Source: MGR-bin208 sp043780275
GTDB taxonomy: Bacteria; Bacteroidota; Bacteroidia; Chitinophagales; Chitinophagaceae
Length of the DNA stretch: 5,959 nucleotides
Assembly: GCA_043780275.1 (NCBI GenBank)
Contig: JAYWCV010000192.1
Coordinates: forward strand, 1 to 5,959
Reading direction: 5' to 3'
Shown: positions 5,052-5,959 of the stretch, one piece after another
Position numbering within the stretch: the stretch's first letter is position 1
Layout of the letters: every line of letters begins with the position of its first letter
Position numbers and translations under genes: made by a program
Notes under the pieces: generated by a model
Seen by the model: only the letters and a program-made list of their open reading frames with translations
The model's database searches: none
Told to the model about the DNA's origin: nothing

Positions 5052-5959
5052 ATGAAGAAATCAACACGAATCATCATTGGTATTGTATTGGCTGTTTTAT
5101 TATTACCAGTATGGATGTGGCTGGCCTGGCTGGCCACTCCGAAAAAAAAATTGGTTGTAGCCATTGTAGATAAAACGGTGCTGACTCAAAAAGGGCAGGA
5201 ACATGTTTCGTTTACCTGGCTGCTCAATCATTACCGATATACAAAAACCAGTGCTGATTTATATAAAACCGGTAACGACTATTTTGGTTTCTTCCCTTTC
5301 CAGGATGAGAAATTCAGAATAAAAGGGTTGGAACGTTTTTCTCCGGATATGATTGAAAAACTAAGCAATGATGCCGATATGGTTTACTTTACCGATACCT
5401 ATGGCATGTACAAAAATGAATGGTATACGAAAAAGAAAGAAGTAGAGTATGGAAAGATTTATGGTGGCATGAGTGAGCAGGACATTGATTTGCTAAGAAA
5501 AATGAAAGCAAAACACAAACTGATTATTTCAGAATTTAATACCATCGGGTCTCCTACTACGGAGCAGGTGAGAACTGATTTTCAAAATCTATTTGGTTTA
5601 AAATGGACCGGTTGGATTGGCCGGTATTTTCCTTCATTGGATACTGCGGTCAATTTTGATTTACCAAAATGGCTCATCAAAAATTACAGAAACAATCACA
5701 ACGGACAATGGCCTTTTCAGCATGCCGGCATTGCTTTTATCAGTAATACCGAACAGGTAGTAATACTGGAAGAAGGAAAGCATTTAACCGATGCGCTTCC
5801 ATTTATAAAAACCTCTGCAGAAATGCAAAAGCAATATGGCTTACCGGAAACAGCACGGTACTCTTTCTGGTTCGATATCATGCAGACGGATCCATCTGTG
5901 AATAAAACGATTGCTGAATTCAGCCTGGCCGTAAGCCCCGAAGGAGAGAAAGAATTAAA
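5052..5959 (+). CDS. Membrane-anchored envelope protein of unrecognised family, 3' end cut by window
   Basis: The frame is open from ATG 5052 to the window edge: 302 full codons plus two bases, with no stop. I do not recognise the family. Residues about 6-28 form one hydrophobic segment after MKKSTR, rich in Trp at its end and followed by Pro and three Lys, so an uncleaved inner-membrane anchor with the rest in the periplasm is likely. The remainder is soluble and looks alpha/beta: strands KLVVAIVD (33-40), ADMVYFTDTYGMY (108-120), KLIISEFNTIG (156-166) and GIAFISN (226-232) alternate with helices. A Trp/Gly-rich stretch WTGWIGRYF (185-193) stands out. A flavodoxin- or class-I-amidotransferase-like fold is a guess. 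Only 5 bases separate it from the YaiO-like gene, so it is almost certainly in the same operon and probably acts with that protein. Confidence 0.85.
   Translation, partial: MKKSTRIIIGIVLAVLLLPVWMWLAWLATPKKKLVVAIVDKTVLTQKGQEHVSFTWLLNHYRYTKTSADLYKTGNDYFGFFPFQDEKFRIKGLERFSPDMIEKLSNDADMVYFTDTYGMYKNEWYTKKKEVEYGKIYGGMSEQDIDLLRKMKAKHKLIISEFNTIGSPTTEQVRTDFQNLFGLKWTGWIGRYFPSLDTAVNFDLPKWLIKNYRNNHNGQWPFQHAGIAFISNTEQVVILEEGKHLTDALPFIKTSAEMQKQYGLPETARYSFWFDIMQTDPSVNKTIAEFSLAVSPEGEKEL

Overview
The window looks like chromosomal DNA from a Bacteroidota bacterium, plausibly a Chitinophagaceae or Cytophaga-like relative. The evidence is an AT-rich sequence, several exact matches to the phylum's TAnnTTTG promoter element (1011-1018 minus, 1072-1079 plus, 2021-2028 plus), start codons without clear Shine-Dalgarno sites, a tRNA without an encoded CCA end, and two exported proteins whose predicted signal-peptidase cut leaves an N-terminal glutamine (the Bacteroidetes 'Q-rule'). 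All protein genes lie on the plus strand; the only minus-strand gene is a tRNA.

Left part (1-1095): the C-terminal two thirds of a HipA-family serine/threonine kinase runs in from outside the window with all visible catalytic motifs intact. It is followed by about 130 bases holding a perfect 11-bp tandem repeat and a strong hairpin, then a minus-strand CAU-anticodon tRNA (916-989). The acceptor stem of this tRNA fits isoleucine-2 (lysidine-modified) better than elongator methionine. The tRNA 3' end faces the hipA side, the usual geometry for an element integrated at a tRNA, so the hipA flank could be accessory DNA.

Middle (1096-3634): a monocistronic outer-membrane beta-barrel protein gene ends at a 156-bp inverted-repeat element (1856-2011). 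That element looks like a non-autonomous mobile or palindromic intergenic repeat, and its right edge doubles as a terminator. The hflX promoter abuts its T-tract. hflX encodes the ribosome-splitting/recycling GTPase, and its leader has a perfect 8-bp hairpin touching the first possible AUG. A small Rieske [2Fe-2S] protein follows 24 bases later, probably in the same transcript.

Right part (3635-5959): a TPR plus YaiO-type outer-membrane barrel gene is followed after only 5 bases by a membrane-anchored protein of unknown family that runs off the window (302 codons visible). The TPR-barrel architecture recalls exopolysaccharide exporters such as PgaA and BcsC, and the tight coupling suggests the two proteins form one envelope system. 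This is the least explained part of the window and the best candidate for something new; its function is not settled by the sequence here.
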